Assembly (NCBI GenBank): GCA_031264295.1
Contig: JAISED010000063.1
Location: 1-64,000 of the forward strand
Direction of reading: 5' to 3'
Source: Eubacteriales Family XIII. Incertae Sedis bacterium
GTDB taxonomy: Bacteria; Bacillota; Clostridia; Peptostreptococcales; Anaerovoracaceae
Length of the DNA stretch: 64,000 bases
The first letter of the stretch is position 1, and each line of letters opens with the position of its first letter. Both the position numbers and the translations under genes were made by a program. Below the pieces are notes generated by a model. The model was not told the DNA's origin and did not search any database. It worked only from the letters and a program-made list of their open reading frames with translations. This document shows, in pieces, positions 1 through 9,533 of this stretch.

Positions 1-80
1 CTATTATGTTTAATGTTAAGTGGCGCCAGAATACGCCGTAATGTTTCCTTTTCTGTTTCTACCATCTCTGTATTGGCCAT
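1..80 (-). CDS. 5' end of an unidentified gene running off the left edge
   Basis: An ATG at position 80 (reverse strand) is preceded by GGAGG with a 5-base spacer, and the frame stays open for 26 codons to the window edge. The visible peptide begins MANTEMVETEKE and is charged. Too little is present to recognise a family. It is read in the same direction as the kinase genes to its right but is separated from them by about 210 bases. Confidence 0.6.
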   Translation of the reverse strand, partial: MANTEMVETEKETLRRILAPLNIKHN

Positions 81-293
81 ATTGTCCTCCCTTCGTCCGA
101 CAACGGAACTGCATGAGTACTTTCAAATTTTCAAGGTTTTGTTGAATTAAATATATGCCGTTTACTCTCGCTTGTCAATATACTTACCAAAAACGTAAGA
201 TGCTAATGATTATATGGTTTTATACAAAAAAAGAGAAAGAACTCCTGCCTGTCGGCATTGTCCTTCCTCTCAATGTTCGATTCATTAGAAAAT

Positions 294-2078
294 TCACTCG
301 CGGAGCGGCGCCTTATCCCGTATTATACTAGGTGGGAGCCACTTTCTGAGGCAGCGGTTCAACTCCGAGAAGTCCAGCGGTTTAGGCAGGAAATCGTCCA
401 GGCGGTTGCTCAGGAAAATGTCCTTGACGCCGTGTATGGCGTTGGCGGTCAGGGCGATGATCGGCACGTACTCGTTATTACCGCCCAGTTCGCGTATGCG
501 GCGCGTAGATTCCAGACCGTCCATCTCGGGCATCATATGATCCATAAATATGATGTCATATCTGTTTTCATTGGCGAGTTCAATGGCCTCTATCCCCCCC
601 ATAGCAAGCTCCGGAATGATGCCAAAGGTTCCAAGCAGCGCCTCTGCAACCGAAAGGTTGATCTCTATGTCGTCCACGACGAGTATACGCGCCTCCGGCG
701 CCGTAAACTCGTTGATAATTTCAACGGTTTCAGCATAATCCTCATCCGCTTCAACATATGGCAGTTCTATCGTAAACGTTGAACCCTCGCCGTATACGCT
801 GGAGAGGGAAAGGGTTCCGCCCATGATCTTGCACAGATTGTAACTGATGGCCAGACCGAGGCCGGTACCTACTACATTGCGGTTTTTACGCAGGTCTAAC
901 TGCTCAAACGGCTTGAACAGTTTACCTACGTCCTCACTGCGTATACCGATTCCGGAATCTTTGACGTCGAATCTCAGCATCTTGCCGTCGTCAGCGGCGT
1001 GGCACGAAAATGCCACCCAGCCCGTCTTCGTATACTTCACCGCATTAGATAACAGATTGGTGAGCACCTGACGGAGCCGATTTTCATCGCCGTTTATCAC
1101 AAAGGGAACTCTGTCGTCCATTTGATAACGCATTTCCAGATGTTTATCATTGCAGAGCACCGTAAATATCGAATGCAGGTTGTCAAGCATAACATGCAAG
1201 TTATAGTTTACATTGACAAGCTCCATCTTGCCCGCCTCAATCTTTGAAAAATCAAGAATGTCATTTATAATGACAAGCAGCGCCTGAGAAGACTTCCGTA
1301 TATCATTCAGGAATTTCCTCTGTGAGGCGTCAAGCTCGGTTCGGTTGAGCATTTCACTCATGCCGAGTATGGCGTTCATCGGCGTGCGGATTTCATGACT
1401 CATGGTAGCAAGAAAGTCCGACTTGGCGCTGTTGGCCGCCTCCGCCCGCTGTTTCTCACGCATAAAATCCGTCAGATCCACAAAGCAGACAAGGACGCCC
1501 GCGGTTATACCCGCGTCGCCGCCCGCCGACTTATCTATGCACTGAATCTCTATGCTGTAGCACCGGCTTTCACCCGTACCGGAAAAATCGATCCATTCAT
1601 CCATAACAGCGGTGCTGTGTGACGAGGCCACATATTCGAGTACTTTACCGAAACGGCGCATGACGTCAGGCACAAGATAGTTCTGCATCACTTCACGATA
1701 ATGCTTATTCTTTATATAGTCGAAGTTCGGCGTCCCGGTAATAGTGAGAAACACCTTTGTGCTCAGCACAAAGCGCCCGTCGTCGTTCAGAAGTAAGGTT
1801 ATATTGGGACTGTTTTCAAGCAAAATATCCGTGTACGCACGCTGCTTGGCGTTTGCCGCAGACAATACGGCGCCAAGGGTGTCCTTTGCCTCAACAGTCT
1901 TAGTCACCTTCTCTATAAAACGTTGATTCGTGCGCAGCTCGCGCGAGAGTTTTGTCACTTGAAGCTTGAGCTGACTTATCTCTTCGAGTAAAGCCTCCTT
2001 TTCAACATCAGTATTTAAATTTTCGGATAATTCCTGCGCCAATTCCATCCTCTCTTCAGGGAAAATCAAAAAATACAA
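294..2078 (-). CDS. Hybrid sensor histidine kinase (PAS, HisKA, HATPase, receiver)
   Basis: Cytoplasmic hybrid kinase with no membrane segment. A coiled-coil N-terminus (about 15-60) is followed by a PAS-like region (about 80-205). HisKA follows with the phospho-acceptor His228 in MSHEIRTPMN, then HATPase_c with the N box around N345, the G1 box DSGIGI at 374-379 and the G2 box GTGLGLA. A C-terminal receiver has Asp513 in FMDHMMPEMDG and Lys566. It should autophosphorylate and pass the phosphate to its own receiver; no HPt or output domain is seen, so the final target is unknown. It overlaps the end of the FIST gene by 13 bases, so the two are translationally coupled and the FIST protein is the likely input module. 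The TTG start at 2078 has no clear ribosome-binding site. An ATG at 2048 directly behind GAGAGG is a possible alternative. Confidence 0.9.
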   Translation of the reverse strand: MYFLIFPEERMELAQELSENLNTDVEKEALLEEISQLKLQVTKLSRELRTNQRFIEKVTKTVEAKDTLGAVLSAANAKQRAYTDILLENSPNITLLLNDDGRFVLSTKVFLTITGTPNFDYIKNKHYREVMQNYLVPDVMRRFGKVLEYVASSHSTAVMDEWIDFSGTGESRCYSIEIQCIDKSAGGDAGITAGVLVCFVDLTDFMREKQRAEAANSAKSDFLATMSHEIRTPMNAILGMSEMLNRTELDASQRKFLNDIRKSSQALLVIINDILDFSKIEAGKMELVNVNYNLHVMLDNLHSIFTVLCNDKHLEMRYQMDDRVPFVINGDENRLRQVLTNLLSNAVKYTKTGWVAFSCHAADDGKMLRFDVKDSGIGIRSEDVGKLFKPFEQLDLRKNRNVVGTGLGLAISYNLCKIMGGTLSLSSVYGEGSTFTIELPYVEADEDYAETVEIINEFTAPEARILVVDDIEINLSVAEALLGTFGIIPELAMGGIEAIELANENRYDIIFMDHMMPEMDGLESTRRIRELGGNNEYVPIIALTANAIHGVKDIFLSNRLDDFLPKPLDFSELNRCLRKWLPPSIIRDKAPLRE

Positions 2079-3229
2079 CCGATAAGGGCATTGTTATGAA
2101 ATCTGTTAACCGCCGTTCCGTCAGTAATTTGTGTCGGGCAGATCTCGCCTCCCGAGTAGGCCGTCATAAACGGCAGCTTAGCTCCCGCCAATTCCGTAAT
2201 AAGCGCCAGCTCCGCCATTGATTCGGCGCCCAGCGTCATATTACGCGATATACACGAATAGATGAGCATCACCGAAGCGTTTTCGGTATTCTCAAGTGCC
2301 GTCTTCAGAGAATTGCCCGTTGTAAACAAGACATCCTCCTTGTCGAAAACCCCCAGGCGAAGTGTCGCTCCTTCCGGCATCGCCCCGGCGCAGATCGCGT
2401 ATTTTTCAGGCGTAAGTCCTATAAACACCTTCGAAACCTGGGGAGAGCCGTCATGATAGTCCAGCATGAACGGCAGAGATGTCATCGCGTATTGCGTCTC
2501 ACTCGCCTGCGTCAGACCCAGATCGTTAAAAAACTCAACCACGGCGCGATCATTCAGCGACTTAAGGATGTGCCCCTCGCTTGATGTTATGAGCGCTTCT
2601 TTGTTGAGTATCTTCGAATCCGATATAGTGGCGATAAAGAATTTCGGCTGTATGTCGCCATAGATGAGCAGCATAGCCATCTGATCACGAGAATGTTCGC
2701 CGTTGTGCAGCATAAAGCAATTGGCGAAATCCAATGTGTCGTCGACAGCCAATGTGCCAAAAACAGGAACACCTCCGCTCGCTTTAGTCAATACATTTAC
2801 ATATTCATCACCCGAGTTTTGGATCATAAAAGGCGCAAATGCGAGAACTAGCGCCGGTTTGCTATCCCTCGCCGCCGCAGCGTCCAGGTATGACTGTTCG
2901 ATAATCTTGCCCGCCTCGCTTTCAAGCGAGGGTGTAAGCACAGAGACAAACTCCGCCTCATCACTGGTTAAAACCACGAGCGTCAGCAATAGCCCTCCGG
3001 AACCCGTCGGCACAGCCCCCGCCGCTGTGATCGTCCCCACGACGTCAAACGGCAGTGCTTCAGTCAATGCCTTAACGACCCCGGAAAAAACAAACTCATA
3101 ATGGCATGCGATGATGCCTACAGTGTTTTTGAGCAGCGACTCGTCAACGCCGAGCCTGCTCTTTACCTCGTTTACAGCCAGATTTACGTCATCAATCTCC
3201 TCAGTATACGCAATAAGTGTTCTGATCAT
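2066..3229 (-). CDS. FIST-domain sensory protein
   Basis: A 387-residue soluble protein that I recognise as a FIST_N plus FIST_C protein, a family of proposed small-ligand (amino-acid type) sensors coupled to signal transduction. Typical features are the N-terminal MIRTLIAYTEE strand, the central glycine-rich strands ending in VPVFGTLAVDD near residue 175, and the C-terminal LIYSCISRNM and AYSGGEICP motifs. The ATG has a GGGGGG ribosome-binding site 6 bases upstream. Its stop lies inside the start of the downstream hybrid kinase, which is the usual genomic partner of FIST proteins. I infer that it presents the ligand signal to that kinase. The ligand cannot be told from sequence. Confidence 0.85.
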   Translation of the reverse strand: MIRTLIAYTEEIDDVNLAVNEVKSRLGVDESLLKNTVGIIACHYEFVFSGVVKALTEALPFDVVGTITAAGAVPTGSGGLLLTLVVLTSDEAEFVSVLTPSLESEAGKIIEQSYLDAAAARDSKPALVLAFAPFMIQNSGDEYVNVLTKASGGVPVFGTLAVDDTLDFANCFMLHNGEHSRDQMAMLLIYGDIQPKFFIATISDSKILNKEALITSSEGHILKSLNDRAVVEFFNDLGLTQASETQYAMTSLPFMLDYHDGSPQVSKVFIGLTPEKYAICAGAMPEGATLRLGVFDKEDVLFTTGNSLKTALENTENASVMLIYSCISRNMTLGAESMAELALITELAGAKLPFMTAYSGGEICPTQITDGTAVNRFHNNALIGCIF

Positions 3230-3476
3230 TTAATTCCCCCCCTTGTGGTGCATTACAATACTAACCCAATATTCCCAATACTTCCCCAATAGAACAAATA
3301 CGAACATGAGCGGTGTCAGATTACCGTCGAAGACCGACGCATACAAGCAATTCGACAATTCGACCCTTGACGCCAAATCACTACCGCCGCAACATTACAT
3401 TCAAATTTTACCATAAAACTTTTCAAAAAACAATATTTTATTAGGAAGAATCTTTTCGTGAATCTTTTCGCTTGTT

Positions 3477-3893
3477 TTACCTAATCCATTGGAAATTTAT
3501 ATTTTCGTTCTGCTCTACAATATCAAATTCATGGTGATCAGCGGTCAATACAGCACCGCTGCAAACAGAAGTTTCTGCAAGAGCAATGGCATCTGCAAGT
3601 GACATTTTATAAGACGCTTTCAATCTTCCTGCTTCTTCAAAAACCTTATCAGCTAATTCGGAAATTATTATAATCGGAAGATTTCTGACAATATCAAGCA
3701 TCTCATTAGCTGCCTCTTTTCCATGCGCACGGTAATCTCCGTAATATACTTCTAAAAGATTCAATTTGTTCATACGGATGTTTGCGATACCATTTATTGC
3801 TTCTATCAACGCGGACTCAACTAAATCAGCACCGCGCTCATTGGTTAAAAAAGCAATGAGCGCACAAGCATCTAAAACATACAGTTTATTCAT
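3477..3893 (-). CDS. PIN-domain toxin, VapC-like ribonuclease
   Basis: A 138-residue single-domain PIN protein. The expected acidic residues are visible: Asp8 in YVLDACAL, Glu48 in LNLLEVYYGD, Asp101 in SLADAIALAE, and Asp119 in TADHHEFD near the end. These would bind the metal ions for RNA cleavage. Its start codon overlaps the stop of the upstream small gene by 4 bases (ATGA), the classic arrangement in which the antitoxin is made first. Length and motif order are normal for VapC. The RNA target is unknown. Confidence 0.85.
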   Translation of the reverse strand: MNKLYVLDACALIAFLTNERGADLVESALIEAINGIANIRMNKLNLLEVYYGDYRAHGKEAANEMLDIVRNLPIIIISELADKVFEEAGRLKASYKMSLADAIALAETSVCSGAVLTADHHEFDIVEQNENINFQWIR

Positions 3894-4117
3894 CGCCCGG
3901 TTTCCTCCGCCCGCTTTTCAGCAAGGAACTTATCAACAGACAATTCTCCATCGTTATATATTCCACGTGCTTTTTTTATCGCGCTCAATGAATGATTCTT
4001 CTCAATGGGCATGAGAAAAACTCCTTGATCTGTTTTCTGTACTCGTATTTGAGAAGAGTGTATCAACTTAAAAAGCGGCTCTGGCAAAATGTTTGTATTT
4101 AATATCATGTCTTGCAT
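3890..4117 (-). CDS. Probable VapB-like antitoxin
   Basis: A small protein of 75 residues upstream of and overlapping the PIN toxin. The segment LPEPLFKLIHSSQIRV followed by DQGVFLMPI resembles the swapped-hairpin DNA-binding fold of SpoVT/AbrB-type antitoxins, and the C-terminal charged helix (DKFLAEKRAEETGR) would be the toxin-wrapping tail. I chose the ATG at 4117 because GAGGAG lies 9 bases upstream. A longer reading from 4177 (95 residues) has no ribosome-binding site. Such pairs normally autorepress their own promoter, so an operator would be expected just upstream, but none could be assigned. Confidence 0.7.
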   Translation of the reverse strand: MQDMILNTNILPEPLFKLIHSSQIRVQKTDQGVFLMPIEKNHSLSAIKKARGIYNDGELSVDKFLAEKRAEETGR

Positions 4118-4327
4118 TATATTCAACTCCTCTATTACGTTTTTTGTTCTATTCGTTTTCTCGTCCTCCATGACCATAATATCTACAATTCACGGGGAAG
4201 CACAACAATATTATGATAGTCAAAAAGAGCCTATCCAGCATATGTTTATTAACAATATTATACCACATACGCTGCGCTTCCAGTGATATATCTGTTCATG
4301 ATCCCCCATCTTCTCATTGCAATTGAG

Positions 4328-7201
4328 TCATATAAAAAAGTCCGCTCGTGCTTCGACGTATTCCCGATCATGAGATACTGCAACTGTTTGCTCGTAATAA
4401 CGCCGAGCTTCGGCTGCCCTGCCCTGGGATTTGCGTATCCGCGCTAACAGGAATGTGCCTTCGTAACAGTTGTGAGTCACGCAGACCGCATATTTTTTCG
4501 CGAGTACCCTCGCTTTCTTGGCGCATTTTTCAGCATTTTCAATATCACCCAGACCCAGATAGCATTCCGCCAAGAAGTAATACGCGCACGGATAGCGGTT
4601 TTTCTTCAACTCCTCAAGGATCATTTCCTGTGCGGTGATGAACAGCTTCTCGGCTGCCTCTTTTTGACCTGACTCAAGTTTAAGATTCGCCAGATGGATA
4701 TAGTCCGCCCAAAAATCCGGGCGAAACTCGATCGCCTTTTTATACGCTTCCATTGCGCGTTGCTTGTCCTTCAGTCCGAAACGGCAGAAATAAGCGTACC
4801 TATGCCAAATATCCCAGCCGTGCTCATCCGCGTTGAAGGCGCGTTCATACCATTCAGCGGCCTCATTATCATGCCCGGTCTCGAAATAGCAGTCGCCGAG
4901 ACGTCTGCAGACGTCTGCATTGTCAGACTCATCATCGGGATTCAGTGCATACTCCGCCAGAGCGCAACCGGCTTCATAGCGGTTATTGCCGACGCAGGCG
5001 TCAAGTTTTTCACGGTAAAAGCGTCGGAGCAATTCCGCATCCGCGCCCGCAAAGCACGAAACAGCTTCATCCACTTCTTCAATAACCTTATTAAACGCGC
5101 CTATTTCAGCATATGTCTTTATGATATAGATCCATGTTTCCGCCCAGTCGGGCGCCAAATCCCGCGCGTATCTCAGATGCTCCAGAGCGTCGATCATCTT
5201 GTTTTTCATATAGTGCGCAACGCCGAGCCGGAAGTGTGCGAAAATATTGTCCTGATCAAGCTCTATGGCCTTTTCGTAATCGCGTTCTTCTTCCTTCCAG
5301 CGCCCCCACATGCCGTATGCATAACCGCGATCCACATAGCAGCTCGAACGCGGACTCTGTTTGATGAGCATGTTGTAGCACTCTACAGAGTCAGCGTACT
5401 TACGCATCTGCAAATAAACAAGCGCCAGCGTGTTTAGGGCGATTTCATTGTCCGGCTGCTGTTTCAAGATCTGCTGAAGCTGCGGAACGATATCTTCGGG
5501 CGCCTGCCCACCGAGCCTGAAAATCGCGTACAGCTTATAAGAGACGGTATCGGCATCGTTGAAATCGTAAGCCTCCGCACTTTGACATGCGCGAAGCAGC
5601 GCCTCGTGTTCCTCGTTGATATAGTAAATACGCATCTCAAGCCATCGCATATCGTAAAAGTAAGGCGAATATTGCAAAGCGCGGCGGATCACCATTACCG
5701 CATCGCCGTAAGCCCCTATACCGTAATAGATCTCCGCGAGGCAGTGCAGTAATTTCGCCTCGTCCGATTTTTTCGCAAGTCCCGCCTCCACAATGTTGAT
5801 CGCGGCTGAAATATCCCCTCGTTCACGATATATTAGCGCCAGTGTATAGCAAATCTGTGCGTCGCCCGGGAATTCGCCGAGCAGCCGTTCCGCCTTTTCT
5901 TCAGCGATACCTGCCTCTCCGATATCGTAATAGGCCTGCGGCAGTCCGCAAAGGCGCACACGCTTGGTCTCATTGCCCTCCCATATTCTAAGAAATTTAA
6001 TCAAATCTTCTTTTATAGGTTCTACATCATCATGCAAGTTGAACAATAGACTGAAACAAAAGGCACTGTGTTCAGCAACATCCTCCGGCTCCTGCTTTGT
6101 CGCTGTCAATGCCTCGATCGCCTCATTTAAACGTCCCGCGTTATAATAACATTTGGCCAGTTTGAAGCACAGTTCGGCGTCGCCGGGCAAGTCCGACAGA
6201 GCCTTCTTATAATCGGGAATAAGCGCTTCACTTACACGGGCTAGAATCTCCCAAACATAACTGCTGTATCTGTATTCAAGCAGCAAGTTCTCACATATCT
6301 CTTTTGATTCTTCAAATCTGCCGGCCTGCTCATACACATTCGCAAGCACAGCCTGTGAGGGGAAATGTTCAGGAAGCAGTTCCACCGAGCGGCGAAGAAA
6401 GGGAATCGCCTCTTCCGGCAGACCTTTCTTCTCTTTATAATCTCCGAGTTCGAATAGGACTAGCCCATCATCGGGATACATCTCCAGCATTTGCTGAGCA
6501 GTCGCCTCCGCCGCTTCACTATCCACATCAACCAAAAACGCGAGTTTATGTGCGAGGTAATCGGGATGCGGCAGCTCCATTTTATCGATCGTCTCTATGA
6601 TCTTCAGCACTGCTTCTCTATCTTTCTTGCCCACTGCTTCTTGCAACTCATAAACGCGCTTGATCAAGAGTTCATACTTTGTCTTATCCGGTTCTGTAAA
6701 CCAGATAGCGCGGATATTCTCCTCACGTTTGATAGAGTTCAGCATATAGTCTATATATGTGTCCGGGAAATTCTTGCGAAGGGCTTCCTCCCTCTCGCTC
6801 CAATCGAAAAAATTGTCCAGCAGCACCCAAACAGGCTGGGGTATATAAGATTCACCTCTGAGGTGCGCCAACAGCCTAAATCCCAGCTCTTCCTGAGTGG
6901 CCAGATCCGCGCATCGCTCATCCGCAAGGGCTTCACGCCACCGTTCCGTATCGATCCTTTGTGTAAAATCAGAACATATCGCGCGAAATGTTCGCATTAC
7001 CTCTCCTACAGGGCTGTTGTCGTCCTCCTCTTCCGCAAATGCCACCGGCGCATTCAGCGCGGCTTCGTAGGCTTCACGCAGCTCACGAAAACCCTCAGGA
7101 TCCTCTTCCGGATGAACCGACGGCAGCTTTTTCAGGTATGCGGCTCGAATGGCATCCTTGTCCGTCGTCTTTTCTATTCCCAGTATTTCCCAGTATATCA
7201 T
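4328..7201 (-). CDS. J-domain protein with about twenty TPR repeats
   Basis: A 957-residue cytoplasmic protein. Residues 1-55 are a J domain (MIYWEILGIEKTTDKDAIRA), and the rest is a nearly continuous row of tetratricopeptide repeats, for example around ALVYLQMRKYADSVECYN. J domains stimulate the ATPase of Hsp70, and TPR arrays bind client or partner proteins. The partner Hsp70 ends 4 bases upstream, so the two form one transcription unit. The canonical HPD tripeptide reads HPE in the sequence VHPEEDPEGF, a deviation that deserves attention. I chose the ATG at 7201 because GGAG lies 9 bases upstream; a longer open frame to 7378 lies entirely within the Hsp70 gene and is not believable. The client of this chaperone pair is unknown. 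Confidence 0.85.
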   Translation of the reverse strand: MIYWEILGIEKTTDKDAIRAAYLKKLPSVHPEEDPEGFRELREAYEAALNAPVAFAEEEDDNSPVGEVMRTFRAICSDFTQRIDTERWREALADERCADLATQEELGFRLLAHLRGESYIPQPVWVLLDNFFDWSEREEALRKNFPDTYIDYMLNSIKREENIRAIWFTEPDKTKYELLIKRVYELQEAVGKKDREAVLKIIETIDKMELPHPDYLAHKLAFLVDVDSEAAEATAQQMLEMYPDDGLVLFELGDYKEKKGLPEEAIPFLRRSVELLPEHFPSQAVLANVYEQAGRFEESKEICENLLLEYRYSSYVWEILARVSEALIPDYKKALSDLPGDAELCFKLAKCYYNAGRLNEAIEALTATKQEPEDVAEHSAFCFSLLFNLHDDVEPIKEDLIKFLRIWEGNETKRVRLCGLPQAYYDIGEAGIAEEKAERLLGEFPGDAQICYTLALIYRERGDISAAINIVEAGLAKKSDEAKLLHCLAEIYYGIGAYGDAVMVIRRALQYSPYFYDMRWLEMRIYYINEEHEALLRACQSAEAYDFNDADTVSYKLYAIFRLGGQAPEDIVPQLQQILKQQPDNEIALNTLALVYLQMRKYADSVECYNMLIKQSPRSSCYVDRGYAYGMWGRWKEEERDYEKAIELDQDNIFAHFRLGVAHYMKNKMIDALEHLRYARDLAPDWAETWIYIIKTYAEIGAFNKVIEEVDEAVSCFAGADAELLRRFYREKLDACVGNNRYEAGCALAEYALNPDDESDNADVCRRLGDCYFETGHDNEAAEWYERAFNADEHGWDIWHRYAYFCRFGLKDKQRAMEAYKKAIEFRPDFWADYIHLANLKLESGQKEAAEKLFITAQEMILEELKKNRYPCAYYFLAECYLGLGDIENAEKCAKKARVLAKKYAVCVTHNCYEGTFLLARIRKSQGRAAEARRYYEQTVAVSHDREYVEARADFFI

Positions 7202-7205
7202 ATTA

Positions 7206-8912
7206 TTATTCTCCATTATTCTGTTCGTTTTCCGCGTCCTCGAACAAGCTGCGTAAGCGTTCGGCGGCCTCTTCGATCTCCTTTGAATGCTGGCCGTCCA
7301 GCGCCGCCTCGAAGTTATTAAGCTCTTCGGCGATCCGCATTCGAATGAAACCCGTCGTCGTCTGGTAGTAGCGTTCACCTTTTTCCAGCAGATACCTGTT
7401 TTTATCCTTATCCCGCGGATGCAATTTCAGAGACGCCAGCTCCTCTATGCGCTGTTCTATCTGCTCAGGCGTTACCGCGCCGGGGTTCTTTTCTATGATC
7501 ATGCGTTTTGATTCGCCGCTCGACGTGACTTTTACATTAACCTCTAAGATCCCGTTGACATCATAGGTATATCGCACATCTACCGTTTCCTGTCCCGCCG
7601 GTCCCGCAGGCACAGGAATATCAATCTCGCCCAACAAGACGTTGTCTTTTGCACGCCAACTCTCTCCTTGCAATATTTCAACCTTTACAGATGTCTGGTT
7701 TGGCGCCATAGTATAAAACCGCTCCTCACGCGAAGCCGGGATGACGGTATTGCGTTCAATGATCGGCTGAAATATACCCGAGCGAAAAAAGCCGTTATTC
7801 TGCTGCACGGAAACCGCAGTGCCCAATGTAAATGGGCATACGTCGGTCAAAATCAGCTCGCGAATGTCTTCTTTGCGTTCTTTCATAGCCGCCTGCACTG
7901 CCGCGCCCAGCGCCACCGCCTCATCCGGATTTATCCCAAAGACCGGAAAGCGCTTAAACAAGCGCGATACAAACGACTGTATGAGCGGCATCTTCGTCGC
8001 GCCGCCTACAAAGATGATACTGTCCACATCCGCGAGACGCACGCCCGCGTCGTTGACCGCACGGATAATAGGCGCTTTAAGCCTTGCAATCAATGTCTTG
8101 CATCGCTCTTCGAATACTTCGGCTGTCACCTCAAGCGAGCGCGCTTGTCCATCGAATGTCCATGACATAGTAGCTTTCTTTCTGGCGGACAATTCGAGCT
8201 TCGCGTCCTCGGCGTTCTTATTCAGCATGACGAAATCCCGCAATGTCAGCGTTTCAGGTGATATTCCGTGTTCTTGCATGAACATCTCCATCAGAACGCC
8301 GGTAAAGTCCTCACCGCCGAGATAATTGTCCCCTGCCACAGCGCGTACTTCCATGACCTTGTCCGAAAACTCCAAGATCGACACGTCAAAGGTGCCGCCG
8401 CCCAGATCGAAGACCAAGCATTTGGAGATATCCCTTGATGTATGGAGACCAAAGGCAATAGCGGCCGCCGTAGGTTCGCTGATAATTCTTTCGACGCGAA
8501 AACCGGCGAGTTCACCCGCCGCCTTCGTCGCTTTACGCTGAGTGTCATTAAAATACGCAGGCGTACTGATCACGGCTTCGCTTATCTCTTCTCCGAGAAA
8601 GTTTTCCGCGTCCTCTTTCAGCTTTTTTATTATAAAAGAAGACAGCTCTTCCGCAGAAAAGACCCTATCACCCAAGGTGAATGTTTTTTCCGAACCCATG
8701 CTGCGCTTAAAAACCGACGCCGTATTCTCAGGGCAGGTCAACAAGCGTTCCTTCGCTATTCTTCCAACATAAATCGTACCGTCTTCACCTACGCTCACAA
8801 CGGACGGCGTTAATGCTTCCCCTAATGAATTAGGTATTATCTTAGGTCCGTCTGAAGTGAAGTAGGCTGCGAGGCTGTTTGTTGTTCCAAGGTCAATTCC
8901 GATGATCGGCAT
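7206..8912 (-). CDS. Hsp70-family chaperone, DnaK-like (accessory paralogue)
   Basis: A 568-residue Hsp70. The ATPase domain shows IGIDLGTTNSLAAY at the N-terminus, FDLGGGTFDVSILE near 170, and FVGGATKMPLIQ near 305. The substrate domain begins near DVCPFTLGTAV. It is shorter than housekeeping DnaK (about 610), with a reduced C-terminal lid and without the usual EEVD-like or DDVV tail. No grpE, dnaJ or hrcA is adjacent and no CIRCE inverted repeat precedes it, so I take it as a dedicated accessory Hsp70 working with the J/TPR protein that follows 4 bases later. The start is the only one that gives the conserved N-terminus. Confidence 0.9.
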   Translation of the reverse strand: MPIIGIDLGTTNSLAAYFTSDGPKIIPNSLGEALTPSVVSVGEDGTIYVGRIAKERLLTCPENTASVFKRSMGSEKTFTLGDRVFSAEELSSFIIKKLKEDAENFLGEEISEAVISTPAYFNDTQRKATKAAGELAGFRVERIISEPTAAAIAFGLHTSRDISKCLVFDLGGGTFDVSILEFSDKVMEVRAVAGDNYLGGEDFTGVLMEMFMQEHGISPETLTLRDFVMLNKNAEDAKLELSARKKATMSWTFDGQARSLEVTAEVFEERCKTLIARLKAPIIRAVNDAGVRLADVDSIIFVGGATKMPLIQSFVSRLFKRFPVFGINPDEAVALGAAVQAAMKERKEDIRELILTDVCPFTLGTAVSVQQNNGFFRSGIFQPIIERNTVIPASREERFYTMAPNQTSVKVEILQGESWRAKDNVLLGEIDIPVPAGPAGQETVDVRYTYDVNGILEVNVKVTSSGESKRMIIEKNPGAVTPEQIEQRIEELASLKLHPRDKDKNRYLLEKGERYYQTTTGFIRMRIAEELNNFEAALDGQHSKEIEEAAERLRSLFEDAENEQNNGE

Positions 8913-8955
8913 ATTTTCTCCCTCTTGTCACTTTAATACTATCATTATCTTTTAC

Positions 8956-8983
8956 ATTTTACCATAATCCCAACATGTGTCAA
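8956..8983 (-). promoter_or_regulatory. Sigma-70-type promoter of the Hsp70/J-protein operon
   Basis: On the reverse strand TTGACA and TAAAAT are separated by 16 bases, about 45 bases upstream of the Hsp70 start. A housekeeping-type promoter without a CIRCE element argues against HrcA heat-shock control. Confidence 0.6.
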
Positions 8984-9023
8984 GAAAACTCAGTATAAAG
9001 CGCCGGTTTGAAGCGCCGGTTGA

Positions 9024-9533
9024 TCATATCTCTGTCCTCCCATCGCCTCCCGCTCCGGCATCTACCGTTCCTTTCTCTCTTGCCTCATTCACCGCTGAAT
9101 CCGCCGCAGCGTTCGCGCCGCCTCCCGGCTCAAGTCCTGCCTCATCCCCGGCCGGCAGTGTCTTCACACGGAAAATGAAGTACCACCAATGCCCTATCAG
9201 TACAATGCCCATAGCAATGCGCGCGTGGATGATAGGAACGAAATACATGGCTATGGGCATCACAATACTGACCGTCGCCAAAATAGACGCTTTTGTGCGT
9301 GCAGGCATGGCGCGCTTTTCAACAAAACCCTCAATATGTTTTTTATATAGCCCTGTGCTTGTAAACCAGCGGTGGAAGCGCTTGGAACCCTTGGCGAAGC
9401 AGAAGGCTGTGAGCAGCAAAAACGGAGTCGTAGGGATAACCGGAAGCACTACGCCAACAAGTCCGGCGCCGAGGGATATAAATCCCAAAACGATGAAAAA
9501 CGGGTTAATGATTCTTTTCATGATATTTATCAT
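9024..9533 (-). CDS. DUF454 (YbaN-like) inner-membrane protein
   Basis: A 169-residue protein with the characteristic DUF454 N-terminus: a first membrane helix containing GFISLGAGLVGVVLPVIPTTPFLLL, then CFAKGSKRFHRWF and a second pair of membrane segments (about 87-125). The C-terminal 35 residues are an alanine/glycine-rich polar tail not usually part of the family. The function of DUF454 is not established. It stands alone, upstream of and in the same direction as the Hsp70 gene but with its own spacing. The start at 9533 is chosen because it is the first ATG and a GGAAAGG lies upstream; an ATG 4 codons later is possible. Confidence 0.8.
   Translation of the reverse strand: MINIMKRIINPFFIVLGFISLGAGLVGVVLPVIPTTPFLLLTAFCFAKGSKRFHRWFTSTGLYKKHIEGFVEKRAMPARTKASILATVSIVMPIAMYFVPIIHARIAMGIVLIGHWWYFIFRVKTLPAGDEAGLEPGGGANAAADSAVNEAREKGTVDAGAGGDGRTEI

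Noticed and set aside
258..782. Forward-strand frame of 174 codons near the left edge
   Set aside because: It lies antisense to the receiver and ATPase end of a clear hybrid kinase and shows no family features.
3477..4117. Longer antitoxin reading from 4177
   Set aside because: It has no ribosome-binding site, whereas the ATG at 4117 has GAGGAG at a good distance.
8913..9000. HrcA/CIRCE control of the Hsp70 operon
   Set aside because: No TTAGCACTC-N9-GAGTGCTAA-like inverted repeat is present; only a normal TTGACA/TAAAAT promoter was found.
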